DNA from: Syntrophomonas wolfei subsp. methylbutyratica
GTDB taxonomy: Bacteria; Bacillota; Syntrophomonadia; Syntrophomonadales; Syntrophomonadaceae
DNA: 64,000 bases
Reading direction: 5' to 3'
Assembly: GCF_001570625.1 (NCBI RefSeq)
Contig: NZ_BBQT01000010.1
Location: forward strand, 1-64,000
The position numbers and the translations under genes were made by a program. The notes beneath the pieces were generated by a model. The model made no database searches and was not told the origin of the DNA. It worked only from the letters and a program-made list of their open reading frames with translations. Below are positions 18,582 through 27,889 of this stretch, piece after piece; the stretch's first letter is position 1, and each line of letters begins with the position of its first letter.

Positions 18582-18668
18582 CTTGGTATATTTATGCAAC
18601 CCTTATGCAACAAAAAGGGTTTTTGCAGTAGAGTCAACTCTTATGCAACAAAAGTGTTTTTCGCAGTG
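18582..18668. repeat. Family A element fragments between pheS and pheT
   Basis: GGTATATTTATGCAACCCTTATGCAACAAAAAGGG then TTTTTGCAGTAGAGTC is one element end. A second partial end (CTTATGCAACAAAAGTGTTTTTCGCAGTG) follows at once. The insertion widens the pheS-pheT gap to about 210 bases. Confidence 0.65.
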
Positions 18669-18678
18669 TTCAACCGTT

Positions 18679-19701
18679 CTAAAATTGGGCCAAAAACCTC
18701 TTATCATTTTCAAAAAACAAGCGTAAATCATTGATTCCATATTTCAGCATGGCTATACGTTCAATACCCATACCAAAAGCAAATCCCGTAACCTCTTCCG
18801 GGTCATAACCTCCATATTGCAACACCCGGGGGTTAACCATTCCGGCTCCCAGGATCTCCAGCCAACCGGTATGGGAACAAACCCGACAACCTTCCCCTTG
18901 GCACATAACGCAGGAAATATCCATCTCCGCGCTCGGTTCGGTAAAGGGAAAGAAACTGGGGCGATAGCGGACGGTGACATCTTCCCCAAAAACCTGGTGG
19001 GCAAAACGAACCAGGGTCCCTTTAAGGTGAGCGAAAGTAATCCTTTGACCAATTACCAGGCCTTCCACTTGATGAAACATAGGGGAATGAGTAGCATCAT
19101 CATCCTTACGGTATACTTTGCCGGGAACGATGATTTTTATGGGAATTTGGGGGGCCATTTGTTCCATAGTACGTACCTGTACCGGCGAAGTGTGGGTCCG
19201 TAAAAGCAGCTCTTCACTGATATAGAAAGAATCCTGCATATCCCGGGCCGGATGATCCCGCGGCACATTCAGAGCCTCAAAATTATAATAATCCAATTCT
19301 ATTTCAGGCCCCTCGGCAACAGTAAAACCCATTCCGATAAAAATACCTTGTATTTCCCGGGTAATTTGCGTAAGGGGATGTTGTCTGCCTCTCTGTCGAG
19401 GAAGTCCCGGCAAAGTCACATCGATTTTTTCCTGCAGCAATCTCTGCTCCAGTTCATCACGTTTAAATGCTTCAATTTTCTCTCTTAGCATTTGCTCCAG
19501 GTTTTGCTTAAGTTCATTGGCTACCCGTCCGGCTTTGGCCTTTTCTTCCCCACTCAGGTCTTTTAGTCCCCTCAATAACAGGGTTACTTCACCTTTACGC
19601 CCCAGGGTCTTGATTCTGAATTCATTTAACTCCTCCATAGTGGAAACCTGGGATAGCCTGGCCTGGCACTCGTTCTTAATCTCCTCAATTTTCCTCAACA
19701 T
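18679..19701 (-). CDS. pheS: Phenylalanyl-tRNA synthetase alpha subunit
   Basis: The protein has 340 residues. An N-terminal coiled coil of about 85 residues binds tRNA. The class II catalytic domain follows, with motif 1 near HPLTQITREI, motif 2 (FRPSFFPFTEPSAE type, here VRYRPSFFPFTEPSAE) and motif 3 (GFAFGMGIERIAMLKYG). A Cys set (CVMCQGEGCRVC) may bind zinc. It is preceded by a T-box leader, so uncharged tRNA-Phe should induce it. pheT lies downstream on the same strand. Confidence 0.97.
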   Translation of the reverse strand: MLRKIEEIKNECQARLSQVSTMEELNEFRIKTLGRKGEVTLLLRGLKDLSGEEKAKAGRVANELKQNLEQMLREKIEAFKRDELEQRLLQEKIDVTLPGLPRQRGRQHPLTQITREIQGIFIGMGFTVAEGPEIELDYYNFEALNVPRDHPARDMQDSFYISEELLLRTHTSPVQVRTMEQMAPQIPIKIIVPGKVYRKDDDATHSPMFHQVEGLVIGQRITFAHLKGTLVRFAHQVFGEDVTVRYRPSFFPFTEPSAEMDISCVMCQGEGCRVCSHTGWLEILGAGMVNPRVLQYGGYDPEEVTGFAFGMGIERIAMLKYGINDLRLFFENDKRFLAQF

Positions 19702-19727
19702 ATCAACTAAACCTCCTGGCAGAAAAT

Positions 19728-19975
19728 AAAAAAGCCTTCCTCCCCATAGGGACGAAAGCCTGGTTCCGCGGTACCACCCTGATTAATCAAACCGCTATTA
19801 ATGCGGCTTAATTCTCTTTGCTGCCCTTTAACGGTGGCTACCGGTGAGATCTACTACTATTTCAATCCACTGCTCCCAAGTGAATTCACCTGTTTTCCCT
19901 CCTGGCCATACTTCCAGTCTACGATATGGCCTCCCTGCAGGGCTTCCAGCAGGTTACTTGTCCTGTTCCCGGCGA
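19728..19975 (-). promoter_or_regulatory. T-box riboswitch upstream of pheS
   Basis: On the minus strand it begins near GGAACAGGACAAGTAACC (stem I start), carries the T-box core GGGTGGTACCGCGG at about 19765-19779, and ends in the terminator GCTTTCGTCCC-tatg-GGGAGGAAGGC followed by T residues. A TTC followed by A in GTGAATTCACTT (specifier complement at 19882-19884) fits a phenylalanine codon. The specifier call is by eye. Confidence 0.9.
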
Positions 19976-20138
19976 TTAATTTATTGAGTTATGAACATCT
20001 TATAAAGAAGATAATACAGTATACAACCGGATTGCTCAAAAAGATGCCACAGATTGTCAGCTGGATTCATCATTTGGGTCCACCCTTCAAGTTATTATGA
20101 GGGCCGAACTTTAAGGAAATTGTATCATATTTATAGAG

Positions 20139-20933
20139 TCAGGACAAGATAAAACCCTGTCTCTGTTTCCACGCCTCGTTGATAATTATAGCACAGGCTA
20201 CCGCTGCATTCAAAGAATCAACTCCGGGCTTGATGGGTATTTTGCAGTTGATATCACAAATCTCCTCTATAACCGATCTTATTCCTTGTGATTCGCTTCC
20301 TATTGCCAGTAAAGACGGACCTGTAAAATCAAGGGAAAATACCTCCTGCCTGGCCTGCATGGAAGTACAGAAAAACTGGTAGCCAATCTGCTTCAGGCGT
20401 TTTAATTCATCCAGTGAAACATCAAGTAAAAGCGGAATATTAAAAATACCTCCCATACTGGCTCGAACTACCTTCGGGCTGAAAGGATCAACCGAATCAG
20501 GGCTGAGTAGAATCCCATCTGCTCCCAGGGCCCATCCGCTGCGAATAATAGTGCCCAGGTTGCCGGGGTCAGCTATGCGATCAAGAAAAATTAAAAAAGC
20601 GTTTTTGGACAAAAATTCTTCCCTCGACCAGGAAGGGATTTGACAAAGCGCAACAATTCCGGGTGGTGTTTCCGTATCACTAATATGCTTCATCAATCGT
20701 TTATCCACCACATAACATTCCCATTCGGGGTGTTGCTGGGAAAGTTCCGTATATTCAGGGGCCAGCTCTGCTTCAATAAAAATCTGCCGCAGAAGTTTCG
20801 GGTGTTTAAGGGCTTCTTCCAACATTTTTTTGCCTTCAATAAGGAAACAAGCTTCCTGATTTCTGAAGCTTTTCTGTTTCAACCTGGCCGCATATTTGAT
20901 TTTTTTATTATCCTTCGAGCAGATCTTCAGCAA
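20139..20933 (-). CDS. SpoU/TrmH-family 23S rRNA 2'-O-methyltransferase-like
   Basis: This 264-residue protein has an N-terminal substrate-binding domain (FLIEGKKMLEEAL) and a C-terminal SPOUT fold. The SPOUT motifs are visible: ADPGNLGTIIRSGWALGADG (motif 1), IGSESQGI (motif 2) and IPIKPGVDSLNAAVACAI (motif 3), which form the trefoil-knot SAM site. It probably modifies rRNA; the exact target is not evident. The start seems to be TTG with AGGTGA upstream, so the first residues are uncertain. It commonly neighbours pheST in Firmicutes, as here. Confidence 0.9.
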   Translation of the reverse strand: MLKICSKDNKKIKYAARLKQKSFRNQEACFLIEGKKMLEEALKHPKLLRQIFIEAELAPEYTELSQQHPEWECYVVDKRLMKHISDTETPPGIVALCQIPSWSREEFLSKNAFLIFLDRIADPGNLGTIIRSGWALGADGILLSPDSVDPFSPKVVRASMGGIFNIPLLLDVSLDELKRLKQIGYQFFCTSMQARQEVFSLDFTGPSLLAIGSESQGIRSVIEEICDINCKIPIKPGVDSLNAAVACAIIINEAWKQRQGFILS

Positions 20934-20972
20934 AACTTCACCTGATTTCTCTTCATCAGTTTCGTAAAGGGC

Positions 20973-21003
20973 AAAAAAATATGGCCCAGGGCCATATTTT
21001 TTT
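20973..21003. terminator. Terminator after rplT
   Basis: AAAAAAATATGGCCC-a-GGGCCATATTTTTTT is an almost perfect palindrome with T tracts on both strands. It lies just after the rplT stop and ends the infC-rpmI-rplT transcript. Confidence 0.85.
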
Positions 21004-21007
21004 GCTT

Positions 21008-21364
21008 CTATTGCACGCTTCTCTTGGCCAGTTCGGCCAGTTGGGTGAAACCCTGGGGATCACTGATGGCCAGTTCAGCCAATAATTTCCGGTTTATATC
21101 GACTCCGGCCACTTTCAAACCATGAACCATTCTGCTGTAGGTAGTGCCATTGTTACGGGCGGCAGCATTAATACGAGCAATCCATAGTTTGCGAAAATCC
21201 CTTTTCTTTAATCTCCTATGAATATAGGCATATTGCCCGGACTTCATTACCTGTTCATTGGCTACCCGGAAGAGCTTGGATTTGCTGCCCCGGTATCCTT
21301 TGGCCAATTTTAAGATTTTCTTATGTCTTTTATGTGAGGTGACTCCACCTTTTACTCTTGGCAT
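21008..21364 (-). CDS. rplT: 50S ribosomal protein L20
   Basis: The protein has 118 residues from the ATG at 21364 ([18 protein letters not shown]), typical L20 length and sequence. The basic N-terminal arm and the [13 protein letters not shown] helix are clear. In Firmicutes L20 also binds the leader of its own operon and reduces transcription of infC-rpmI-rplT. GGAGG lies upstream. The last gene of the three-gene operon. Confidence 0.97.
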   Translation of the reverse strand: MPRVKGGVTSHKRHKKILKLAKGYRGSKSKLFRVANEQVMKSGQYAYIHRRLKKRDFRKLWIARINAAARNNGTTYSRMVHGLKVAGVDINRKLLAELAISDPQGFTQLAELAKRSVQ

Positions 21365-21495
21365 CAGCAAAACCTCCTAAGAATTAATTAAAAAGTAAGG
21401 GGTAAGGAGTGCGGGATTAAAATAATTCTTAAATACATCTCCCCGTTTAAGCACCCACTGATTTTTTCATCGTTGTTGTAACTCTCAATATGGAT

Positions 21496-21690
21496 TTAAT
21501 ATGGGATTAAGCGGGAAATACCTCTGGTTTCCGCCTCGCTTACCAGACCGGCTTTGCGTAGATTTCTCTTTCTTTTAGGACTTTTACCCCCCAGGAGATG
21601 ACTGGCATAGGCTTTTGATCTCTTAATTTTTCCAGTACCGGTTTTTTTGAATCTCTTGGCTGCACCCCGGTGGGTTTTAATCTTGGGCAT
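21496..21690 (-). CDS. rpmI: 50S ribosomal protein L35
   Basis: This 64-residue basic protein begins [20 protein letters not shown] and has the L35 core [17 protein letters not shown]. Its ATG shares one base with the infC stop codon, which implies translational coupling. A spacer of about 130 bases without a gene separates it from rplT. Confidence 0.97.
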   Translation of the reverse strand: MPKIKTHRGAAKRFKKTGTGKIKRSKAYASHLLGGKSPKRKRNLRKAGLVSEAETRGISRLIPY

Positions 21691-22241
21691 TAAGCTTCCT
21701 CCTTTTTATCCTTTTTCTCGTTCTTCTCCTGTTCCATCTTCGGCACAAGAATTGTTACCATGTTTCTTCCTTCAACCTTGGGCATTTTTTCTATCGTTGA
21801 TATATCGGATAATTGCTCAGTAAGTTTTAGAGACAATCTTTCTCCAATATCCGGGTGGGTAATTTCTCTTCCCCTGAACATAATGGTCAATTTGACTTTA
21901 TCCCCGCCACTTAGAAATTTGCGAGCATTTTTAGCCTTAACCTGAAAATCATGTTCTTCTATATTGGGCCTCATTTTTACTTCCTTAATAGAGATTATCC
22001 TTTGTTTCTTGCGGGCTTCCTTTTCCCTCTTGCTCTGTTCAAATCTATACTTGCCATAGTCCATTAAACGGCAAACGGGGGGCTTGGCGGAAGGAGCCAC
22101 CTCCACCAGGTCCAACTCTTTTTCCTGAGCCAGATCCATGGCTTCGCGGATAGAAACAATGCCCAATTGCTCACCGCTTTCGCTGATGAGCCTTACTTCC
22201 TTAACCCGGATTTCTTCGTTTAACCTCAAATCCTTACTGAT
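21690..22241 (-). CDS. infC: Translation initiation factor IF-3 (likely AUC start)
   Basis: About 183 residues, with the N-domain ([19 protein letters not shown]) and C-domain ([19 protein letters not shown]) of IF-3. An in-frame ATC at 22241-22239 follows AGGAGGT by nine bases and would give the start [10 protein letters not shown], matching the usual IF-3 beginning (SKD-x-x-x-NE). The first conventional codon is a TTG four codons later with no proper site. Rare AUU/AUC starts are known for infC and allow IF-3 to limit its own synthesis. It heads infC-rpmI-rplT. Confidence 0.93.
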   Translation of the reverse strand: MSKDLRLNEEIRVKEVRLISESGEQLGIVSIREAMDLAQEKELDLVEVAPSAKPPVCRLMDYGKYRFEQSKREKEARKKQRIISIKEVKMRPNIEEHDFQVKAKNARKFLSGGDKVKLTIMFRGREITHPDIGERLSLKLTEQLSDISTIEKMPKVEGRNMVTILVPKMEQEKNEKKDKKEEA

Positions 22242-22261
22242 GAGAAGTCCACCTCCTAATC

Positions 22262-22420
22262 AAAATAAAAAAGCGGGTCGCAAAAACCCGCTTGTTGGAT
22301 TGCTTTTACTGTTTAACAGGATTTTACTTTCCTGTTAAAGTATCTGCTTATCCAAATACCTTACGAACCACAGTTGTAAGGTGAGAAGCATGGCTCCTGC
22401 TTAAATACAAGAAGGAGTAT
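22262..22420 (-). promoter_or_regulatory. L20-type attenuation leader upstream of infC
   Basis: Read on the minus strand, the 160-nt leader forms AAGCA-TGCTT, ACCTTAC-GTAAGGT and TTTAACAGG-CCTGTTAAA hairpins. A terminator follows (AAGCGGGT-ACCCGCTT plus T-rich tract, 22261-22293), ending directly before the infC ribosome site. Position and terminator match L20-controlled leaders of Firmicutes. I have not tested covariance. Confidence 0.75.
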
Positions 22421-22452
22421 AACATAAATGGCTGCTTTATGCAATAAGTCGC

Positions 22453-24360
22453 CTAAAGAACTTTATCCTTAATTTCTTTCACAATTGTTTGTTTGAATTC
22501 CTCCAAAAGTTTGGCACCCAGGTCCCCCTCTTTACGATGACGAACCGAAACCGTGCCCTCTTCCGCCTCCCGGTCGCCCAGAACCAGGAGATAGGGTATC
22601 TTCTGCAGTTGCCCTTCCCTTATCTTGTAGCCAATTTTTTCACTGCGGAAATCAGCCTCTACCCTTATGCCTGCCTGCTCCAGTTCTGTAACTACCTGGC
22701 GAGCGTAATCCTGGCTTCTCTGGGTAATAGGAAGCACCCGGACCTGAACCGGCGCCAGCCACAGCGGAAAGGCACCGCCAAAATGTTCGGTTAGAATGCC
22801 AATGAAGCGTTCAATGCTACCGTATATAACCCGGTGAATCATTACCGGGCGGTGTTTTCCCCCATCCTCACCCACATAAGTGAGATCGAATTTCTCCGGC
22901 ATCTGAAAATCCAGTTGTATGGTGCCACACTGCCAGGTACGATCCAGCGAATCCTGGAGATGGAAATCAATCTTGGGTCCGTAAAAAGCTCCATCCCCTT
23001 CATTAACCTTGTACTCCATACCCCTTTCCTCCAGGGCTTTAATCAAAGCGTTGGTAGCTGCTTCCCAGATTTCGTCAGAGCCCATAGCTTTCTCCGGTTT
23101 GGTGGAAAGCTCTACATGGTAGGGAAAACCAAAGAGACTATAGAAACGATCCACCAGATCCATTACGCCCTTGATCTCATCAATGATCTGTTCCGGCAAC
23201 ATGAATATATGGGCATCATCCTGGGTGAAGGCCCGCACCCGCATCAGTCCATGCAAGACACCGGACATTTCATGCCGGTGTACCAGCCCCATTTCCCCCA
23301 TCCGCAAAGGGAGTTCCTTATAGCTATGCAGGTTTTGCTTGTATACCAGCAATCCTCCCGGACAATTCATCGGTTTTATGGCATAATCGCCCTCGTCAAT
23401 GGTGGTAAAATACATATTATCCTTATAGTGATCCCAGTGTCCTGATCTCTCCCACAGCTCCCGGCTAAGAATTATCGGGGTGCGTATCTCCTGGTAACCG
23501 GCTTTTCGGTGTTCCTCTCTCCAGAAATTCTCCAGTTCATTTCGCAAAACCATTCCTTTGGGCAGGAAAAAGGGAAATCCCGGACCCTCGTCTAAAACCA
23601 CAAACAGACCCAGTTCCCTTCCCAGGCGCCGGTGATCGCGTTTTTTCGCTTCCTCCAATTTTTGCAGGTAATCATCGAGCATAGACTTTTTAGGAAAGGA
23701 AGTGGCATAAACTCTCTGCAGCATGGGGTTTTTCTCACTCCCCCGCCAGTAGGCCCCAGCCAGGCTCATGACCTTTATGGCTTTCAAACGGCCGGTTGAA
23801 GGTAGATGCGGACCAGCACAGAGGTCAACAAACTCACCCTGCTGGTAAGTGCTGATTACAGCATCTTCAGGAAGGTCTTCAATCAATTCCAGTTTGTAAT
23901 CCTCGCTGCGCTCGCTAAAAAACTGCAGGGCTTCTTCCCGTGATAGTTCTTTTCTAACTATAGGATAATCGGCTTTGATAATCCGTTTCATTTCTTCTTC
24001 GATGGTGGCAAAATCCTCCGGAGTAAAGGTATGTCCGCTGTCAAAATCATAATAGAATCCCTTGTCAATAGCCGGACCTATCGCCAGCTTGCTCTCCGGC
24101 CACAATCTTTTTACCGCCTGGGCCATGACATGAGCGGAAGAATGCCGGTAAACCTCACGGGCTCTTTCATCTTCGAAATCAAGCAGTTCCAGGCAACCGT
24201 CTTCCTTGACCTGGCTATTCAAATCAGATATTTTGCCGTTAAAAACAGCTGCCATTGCATTCTTGGCCAGTTTAGGGCTGATATCTTCCGCAACCTGCAA
24301 AAGACTTATGCCTTCCGGATATTCCCGCTGGCTCCCGTCTTTCAATCTGATGGATATCAT
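22453..24360 (-). CDS. thrS: Threonyl-tRNA synthetase
   Basis: The protein has 635 residues, full length. An N-terminal TGS domain (about 1-60) is followed by the editing domain with the HxxxH-type HSSAHVMAQA and a CAGPHLPSTG segment. The class II core has motif 2 (FRxRxF equivalent MGLVHRHEMSG) and motif 3 (HRVIYGSIERFIGIL), with zinc ligands in MNCPGG. The anticodon-binding domain is C-terminal. The ATG has GGAGGAA upstream. No T-box leader is seen in front of it, unlike pheS. Confidence 0.97.
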   Translation of the reverse strand: MISIRLKDGSQREYPEGISLLQVAEDISPKLAKNAMAAVFNGKISDLNSQVKEDGCLELLDFEDERAREVYRHSSAHVMAQAVKRLWPESKLAIGPAIDKGFYYDFDSGHTFTPEDFATIEEEMKRIIKADYPIVRKELSREEALQFFSERSEDYKLELIEDLPEDAVISTYQQGEFVDLCAGPHLPSTGRLKAIKVMSLAGAYWRGSEKNPMLQRVYATSFPKKSMLDDYLQKLEEAKKRDHRRLGRELGLFVVLDEGPGFPFFLPKGMVLRNELENFWREEHRKAGYQEIRTPIILSRELWERSGHWDHYKDNMYFTTIDEGDYAIKPMNCPGGLLVYKQNLHSYKELPLRMGEMGLVHRHEMSGVLHGLMRVRAFTQDDAHIFMLPEQIIDEIKGVMDLVDRFYSLFGFPYHVELSTKPEKAMGSDEIWEAATNALIKALEERGMEYKVNEGDGAFYGPKIDFHLQDSLDRTWQCGTIQLDFQMPEKFDLTYVGEDGGKHRPVMIHRVIYGSIERFIGILTEHFGGAFPLWLAPVQVRVLPITQRSQDYARQVVTELEQAGIRVEADFRSEKIGYKIREGQLQKIPYLLVLGDREAEEGTVSVRHRKEGDLGAKLLEEFKQTIVKEIKDKVL

Positions 24361-24595
24361 TTAAATTCCTCCCAAATTATACTAATCGTGCTCACGCCTC
24401 ATCGCAGGCATGGGCGCGCAGGCAGGCAGGCATGGGGACGGTTCTTTTGCCTGCTTTCCTTTTCTTATTTATCCCCATACCAAAGAACAGAAACACCAGT
24501 AATAATGAATCCAGGGGTGCTTAAGCAGCAAAATGCGACTGCCCTGCCATAACCTTAACCCCTGACCCCTCACTCTTTACTTAAAATTCAGGTCC

Positions 24596-25192
24596 TCAAG
24601 CAGTTAAGGATATTATAAGCAATTGAACCAGACCAATAATAAAGCCCAGAATGCCGCCCAGTAATTCAATAAATCTTATCTCGGTTCCGGATACTCCCCT
24701 AATCATCATTTCCAATTCATCAAGATCCAGTGCCATTACCCGGTTTTCCACTATTTGCTTGATTTGCACTTCTTCATTGAGGTAGTCTCGACCTGTAGCC
24801 AGAAGCTGTTTAAAAATTGCCGGGGTTTCCTGTTGCAAGATACGATCCAGGTTGTCCACAATCAGGGCGCTGACTTTACCTGGTATTATACGGGGCAACA
24901 GGGCATAAAGCTTTCCCCTGACCATATGGCTGAGTTCCGAGCTAAGCCGGGAATAAGTCTCCGGGGTATCAATCCGCTCAAATAAATCATCTATGGAAAG
25001 AAGCTGTTCCTCAACCAACTGTCCCAGTTTAGACGCGATTTCCGCCTGCCTTTTCGGTAAAAGTCCATATAATTCAAAATAAACTATTCTTATGGGCTTT
25101 TTGGGCCAGAACAGCAGTCTAATGGCCACAACATTGGTCATGTAACCGATACCAGCACTTATTAGTGGTATGGCAATTATTTGCCATATCAT
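24596..25192 (-). CDS. DUF445 family membrane protein, short
   Basis: A 198-residue protein with an N-terminal membrane segment carrying the DUF445 signature GYMTNVVAIRLLFWP. A helical middle part and a C-terminal hydrophobic segment (LLGGILGFIIGLVQLLI) follow. Relatives in Bacillus (YheB-type) are nearly twice as long, so this is a compact version. The function of the family is not known. It stands between thrS and the YtxC-like gene on the same strand. Confidence 0.8.
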   Translation of the reverse strand: MIWQIIAIPLISAGIGYMTNVVAIRLLFWPKKPIRIVYFELYGLLPKRQAEIASKLGQLVEEQLLSIDDLFERIDTPETYSRLSSELSHMVRGKLYALLPRIIPGKVSALIVDNLDRILQQETPAIFKQLLATGRDYLNEEVQIKQIVENRVMALDLDELEMMIRGVSGTEIRFIELLGGILGFIIGLVQLLIISLTA

Positions 25193-25477
25193 ATTATCAC
25201 CTTATTCGATTTTACTTTAAAGAATATAGCAGATTTCAGGCTCACTCGCAATAAATTCCGCCTTTATGAAGTAGTGCAAAGGCAAAAGGCTTTTGCGGAA
25301 TGAGGTTAGGGAGCGAAGTGAGGGATTAGCAGTCAAAAAATGCGGTCTTCGACACGGGAGGCAGGATTAAGGCGAGAGTTAGCGTTGATGATATCAACTG
25401 TAAAGGAAGAAAAGCAAGAGAGTGATTGCTGGGAGCATTGGCAGCAAACTGCAGGGTTCCAGCAATAACTTAACAAC

Positions 25478-26407
25478 TTAAGTGCCTGGCACCAAATGGT
25501 TTTCATCGTGCCGGCAGAATTTACAACCCGGACAGGCAATAATTCTTTCTTGAAAAACATTCTTGATCATCTTTACCGGTTCATTGCAAGAAAGCTCATC
25601 AGTATTGTGCAGTATAATCTTTCTAGGAGCAATGGTAACCAGTATACTTATTAGCACATCATCAAGACTAATCTCATTTTGCAAGATATCGTCCAGATAG
25701 TAGTTTATATATTTGTCTTCAATCTTTATCCCGTTCTCATCCCATAGGTAGAATCTACCTTTATCGGTAATTATCAGATTTACTTCCAGCACTCTGGGCA
25801 TCTGGGTTTCCACAAAATAACGCAGGAGTTTAACAAATTCATTATACTCCTTTTCGCTTTTCAACTCTTCACTGGCCAGTTCTACAGCAAATCTAATTTC
25901 CGCCAAATATTCTGGCAGGCAAAAATTAATAAAACCTTCTATAACTAAAGTTTTATTATTTTCTATCTGGTCAAACAAACGGTGAGCAATGCGATTTTTG
26001 CGGCCATAAGCCATCAAGAGATTCAGGCTTTCATTATAGTGACACTTGCACAGAAACTCACTGGCTTTATTATGAATAATTGTTTTATCTTCTCTTAATG
26101 CTGAGCGGTACTTTCGATTAATGGCCTTCCAAAGCAGTTTTGATTCCCATTCGTAAACTATATGTTCGGCCAATACCTCGGCAATTTGGTGTTTAAATAT
26201 ATGAATGATATCTTCATCCCGGAACAATTTATCTCTTTTATTACCTTCCAGATTTATATCGACTATATATGTTGAATGCTCCATTTTATAGCTGCTCTGA
26301 ACTTGAAAAGAAAAATCCTTCTGCTTAATCCACTTAAGCCGTTCTTCAAGCTTTATTAATAAGTTATCAATTTCGCTGTCTGTTACTATTCGAAACCCAT
26401 AATTCAT
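25478..26407 (-). CDS. YtxC-like sporulation-associated protein
   Basis: This 309-residue protein has no signal peptide or membrane segment. Length, the FVETQMPRVLEVNLII-like central part and location upstream of thrS fit the YtxC family, described as sporulation-related. The biochemical role is unknown. Near the C-terminus is a Cys cluster (CPGCKFCRH). The last codons (HLVPGT) come from a palindromic AGTGCCTGGCACC word, so the true end may have been altered by a repeat. An attribution made by context and resemblance. Confidence 0.65.
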   Translation of the reverse strand: MNYGFRIVTDSEIDNLLIKLEERLKWIKQKDFSFQVQSSYKMEHSTYIVDINLEGNKRDKLFRDEDIIHIFKHQIAEVLAEHIVYEWESKLLWKAINRKYRSALREDKTIIHNKASEFLCKCHYNESLNLLMAYGRKNRIAHRLFDQIENNKTLVIEGFINFCLPEYLAEIRFAVELASEELKSEKEYNEFVKLLRYFVETQMPRVLEVNLIITDKGRFYLWDENGIKIEDKYINYYLDDILQNEISLDDVLISILVTIAPRKIILHNTDELSCNEPVKMIKNVFQERIIACPGCKFCRHDENHLVPGT

Positions 26408-26690
26408 AAGCGTCTCCTCATTAAAATTTAATTTATTATATGTTTGCAGCTATCTCAATATTCAAAGTGAGCTCAAAGCAAAGCATTCTAATAAACCCGC
26501 TTTTGTCCAATTCAGATAATTGCCCATCAAGCAACAAATTATGCATTCATAGCTAAAATATATAAAATTTAGGTGCTGGTTCATTTAGTAAGAAAAGTGA
26601 GGAATGAGGGGTTTAATTTATTTCCTGCTGCATCTTACTATTCAAGCCCCTGCTAACCCACTTTTAATCAGTGGTTGTGGCCCTCATCCT
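26408..26690. other. Spacer without a gene
   Basis: AT-rich spacer upstream of the YtxC-like gene. It contains a word of the AGTGAGGAATGAGGGG type that recurs at several gene ends in the window. I see no reading frame or clear structured element before the repeats at 26691. Confidence 0.5.
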
Positions 26691-26790
26691 GCACCCTGTC
26701 GGGTACGCCTGATGCTCCCTGTGGGCGCTAATTAAGGTTGAAGGGTACTCCTGGTGTTCCATCCTTCGGATGTCACTATTAAGGTTGCGG
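26691..26790. repeat. Two adjacent double-hairpin units
   Basis: GCACCCTGTCGGGTACGCC...AATTAAGGTTG is followed head-to-tail by GGGTACTCCTGGTGTTCCATCC and CGGATGTCACTATTAAGG. Both match the units nested at 148-312. They end just past the 3' end of the subtilase gene. Confidence 0.7.
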
Positions 26791-26805
26791 CCATGGGTGG
26801 TTAGA

Positions 26806-27825
26806 TTAGTATTTTGCAATATTGACATTAAAGCCCTTCTCCCTGGCCTTTCGCGCCATTTCCTCGGCTCCTTCACGTTGGTAAAAAGCAGCGAGTTCTA
26901 CCCGGTACAGGGGCCAGCGAGTTGTTTCCCAGCTTAAATCCAGGATTCCCCGCCCCACCAGAAGTGGATCAATCGGGACCTGGCAAATATGTCGAAATAG
27001 AATGTTTTCGCCTTCATCCGTGCTGGGCCAGCGTCCTTCCCGCTTTCTGAATAAAGCAGCTAGCAAGGCATAGGCCCCGCTCACATGGGGTGCGGCCATA
27101 CTGGTTCCACTGAGCAGTCTGTATCCCCCACCCGGCCAGGCCGAATATATATTGGTACCCGGCGCAGCCAAATCAATACCGTCAAAGGAATTGGAATAAC
27201 CGGCCGCCTTACCGTTCTGATTCGTGGCCCCGGTGGTAATAACCTCATAAATATAGGCAGGATAAGAAAATATCTCCTGGGTGTCCGGAGTTCCGTCCCC
27301 CTCGTTACCAGCCGCTACAACCACCGCTACTCCGGAATTAGTAAGACTGCGAATATAGTAAGCCATAAGGGGATTATAAAGCGGGCTGCCAAAACTGCAA
27401 TTTACCACCAGGACGCGATCTTTTTCACCCGCATTCTGGTTGTATTGCAATATGAATTTAAAAGCTTCCAGGATGTTTTTATCCACCTCCCGATCACCGA
27501 ATACCTTGAGCGGCATTATCCTGGCTTCCGGAGCCACTCCACAGTTCTTTCCGGCTACAATGCCAGCCACATGGGTACCATGGCCAATCTCGTCATGCAG
27601 ATTCGAGCTATTGCCTGCAGCAGTAAAATTGCGGGGCGATACTACCCTCCCGGCAATCTCCGGATGCTCAAGCTCCAGTCCGCTATCCACCACCGCTACC
27701 ACCACCCCATCCCCCTGGGATCGCGGCCATAAGCTGGCGGCATTGACCTGTTTGATATTCCAAGGAATGCCCCTCTGGCTTTGGGCTTCCTGAATTTTAT
27801 AAGGATATAAGGAAAAGCGGTTCAT
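26806..27825 (-). CDS. Subtilisin-like serine protease, probably intracellular
   Basis: This 339-residue S8 protease has the catalytic triad Asp in VAVVDSGLE, His in GHGTHVAGIVAG and Ser in LSGTSMAAPH. The oxyanion Asn is in VVAAGNEG. There is no signal peptide and only a short N-terminal segment in place of a full propeptide, as in intracellular subtilisins. The last 35 residues (LYRVELAAFYQREGAEE... and AREKGFNVNI) resemble part of a SPOR-like fold. Target is unknown. Single gene. Confidence 0.9.
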   Translation of the reverse strand: MNRFSLYPYKIQEAQSQRGIPWNIKQVNAASLWPRSQGDGVVVAVVDSGLELEHPEIAGRVVSPRNFTAAGNSSNLHDEIGHGTHVAGIVAGKNCGVAPEARIMPLKVFGDREVDKNILEAFKFILQYNQNAGEKDRVLVVNCSFGSPLYNPLMAYYIRSLTNSGVAVVVAAGNEGDGTPDTQEIFSYPAYIYEVITTGATNQNGKAAGYSNSFDGIDLAAPGTNIYSAWPGGGYRLLSGTSMAAPHVSGAYALLAALFRKREGRWPSTDEGENILFRHICQVPIDPLLVGRGILDLSWETTRWPLYRVELAAFYQREGAEEMARKAREKGFNVNIAKY

Positions 27826-27889
27826 GCCATTATTCTCCTTCTGGCTTTTCCTATTATATGGGGATAATATTCAACTGGTTAATTAGAAA

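Noticed and set aside
19976-20105. Small gene upstream of the pheS T-box
   Set aside because: No frame with a ribosome site; probably promoter region of the leader.
22262-22420. T-box in front of infC or thrS
   Set aside because: No GGGTGGTACCGCG-like core in either leader; only pheS has it.
26664-26876. 70-codon frame overlapping the subtilase 3' end
   Set aside because: Its peptide is read from the double-hairpin repeats and matches the frames near 200-400; not a gene.
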